This document shows positions 6,298 to 6,850 of a stretch of 6,850 nucleotides of DNA, piece after piece (position 1 is the first letter of the stretch; the number at the start of each line of letters is the position of its first letter). A program made the position numbers and the translations under genes. Below the pieces are notes generated by a model, which made no database searches, had not been told where the DNA came from, and saw only the letters and a list, made by a program, of their open reading frames with translations. Source of the DNA: Phycisphaerales bacterium (GTDB lineage: Bacteria > Planctomycetota > Phycisphaerae > Phycisphaerales > SM1A02); contig JAGQOI010000067.1 in NCBI GenBank assembly GCA_020427625.1, forward strand, positions 1 through 6,850. The letters run 5' to 3'.

Positions 6298-6850
6298 ATG
6301 CCGATCCCGACCCGCCGCCGCCCGTCGATCGCCGCCTTCCGTCCGTGCGTCCGGGTCCTCGCCGGCGTGATCGCCGTCGCGTGCGGCGCGGGCTGCGAGG
6401 CGCAGTCGCCGGGCCTGTCCGGATTCTTCATGCGTCCCCTGCCGATCGTCGATGCGACGCGGGAGCGGGACGGCACGCTGGTGCGGGTCGAGATGCCGTC
6501 GGGCGGCGTGCCGGCGCTGGTGCGGGTCGGGAAGCCGCCGACGCCCGCGAGCGTCGCCGGGTACGGCGCGACGCGCGACACCGTCGTCGTCGCCATCTAC
6601 GAGAGTCTCTCCGACCTCCAGTTGCTCGCGATCAACAAGGCGTCCGGCGACGTGACGACGCTCACGTGCGACGGCTCGTCGCTCACGAAGTACGTGCGAC
6701 CGGACGTCGCGTCGCCGCGGATCGCCTGGATCCCGACCTCGCTGTCGCCGGCGCTGTTCCGGTTCGACGAGCGATCGAGCACCGTGACGAAGGTCCTCGA
6801 CGTGCCGGGCGAGACGCACGTGCTGGCGTTCGACCAGTCGCCCGACGGGA
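6298..6850 (+). CDS. Putative beta-propeller-like lipoprotein, 3' end missing
   Basis: The frame is open from ATG 6298 to the right edge with no stop (184 complete codons). GGAG (6287-6290) lies 7 bases upstream of the start and supports it. The N-terminus has a basic run (R6-R8), a hydrophobic stretch (about 18-28) and two candidate lipid-attachment cysteines, Cys29 (A-V-A-C) and Cys33 (G-A-G-C), typical of an exported lipoprotein. The remainder alternates short beta-strand-like runs and turns (V-V-V-A-I-Y, L-L-A-I-N-K, I-A-W-I-P, L-F-R-F-D) and ends in F-D-Q-S-P-D-G, close to the F-x-P-D-G turn of WD40-like/PD40 (TolB-type) propellers. This suggests a periplasmic or surface propeller, but too little is visible to name the family or a ligand. 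A strong terminator upstream separates it from the beta-helix gene, so it is probably a new transcription unit. Confidence 0.8.
   Translation, partial: MPIPTRRRPSIAAFRPCVRVLAGVIAVACGAGCEAQSPGLSGFFMRPLPIVDATRERDGTLVRVEMPSGGVPALVRVGKPPTPASVAGYGATRDTVVVAIYESLSDLQLLAINKASGDVTTLTCDGSSLTKYVRPDVASPRIAWIPTSLSPALFRFDERSSTVTKVLDVPGETHVLAFDQSPDG

Noticed and set aside
4303..6819. An 838-codon open frame on the minus strand
   Set aside because: It is antisense to the well-supported beta-helix gene, crosses its terminator and the right-edge lipoprotein gene, and its translation is a low-complexity Arg/Asp/Val/Gly-rich string. This is the usual artefact of high-GC codon structure.
1..6850. CRISPR array, insertion sequence or phage element
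   Set aside because: No regularly spaced direct repeats, transposase-like or phage-like proteins, or terminal inverted repeats with target duplications were seen on either strand.

Overview
The window is a GC-rich, plus-strand stretch that looks like Planctomycetota, most likely class Phycisphaerae. The reasons are two secreted proteins ending in paired dockerin-like calcium loops followed by an L-L-x-x-W-G-P-C type motif, a Cys-rich module of a kind I associate with planctomycetes, and a beta-helix protein with the planctomycete-style W-Y-V-D-D-D-A opening. The taxonomic call rests on protein style only; there is no rRNA or other marker gene here.

Layout, left to right: (1) the 3' part of a type II secretion-type outer-membrane secretin (GspD-like), cut by the left edge; (2) a small lipoprotein whose ribosome-binding site overlaps the secretin stop codon, so the two are probably translated together; (3) a 247-base gap with a long imperfect hairpin just upstream of the next gene; (4) a secreted 398-residue protein with a Cys/His-rich domain of unknown function and a dockerin-like tail; (5) a 364-base gap holding a strong stem-loop, an AT-rich island with a very good sigma-70-type promoter, a 14-base perfect palindrome just after the predicted transcription start, and a leader of about 180 bases; (6) a secreted 560-residue parallel beta-helix protein with an inserted 10-cysteine module and a dockerin-like tail; (7) a textbook intrinsic terminator; (8) the 5' part of a lipoprotein that looks like a beta-propeller, running off the right edge.

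How the parts may work together: the secretin is the outer-membrane exit pore of a secretion system, and the coupled lipoprotein is placed like an assembly factor (pilotin) or accessory component. The two dockerin-tailed proteins carry signal peptides and look like exported, surface-associated or extracellular proteins, so they are plausible cargo. That link is inference from adjacency and shared tails. Each dockerin-tailed gene appears to be its own transcription unit: the beta-helix gene clearly has its own promoter and terminator.
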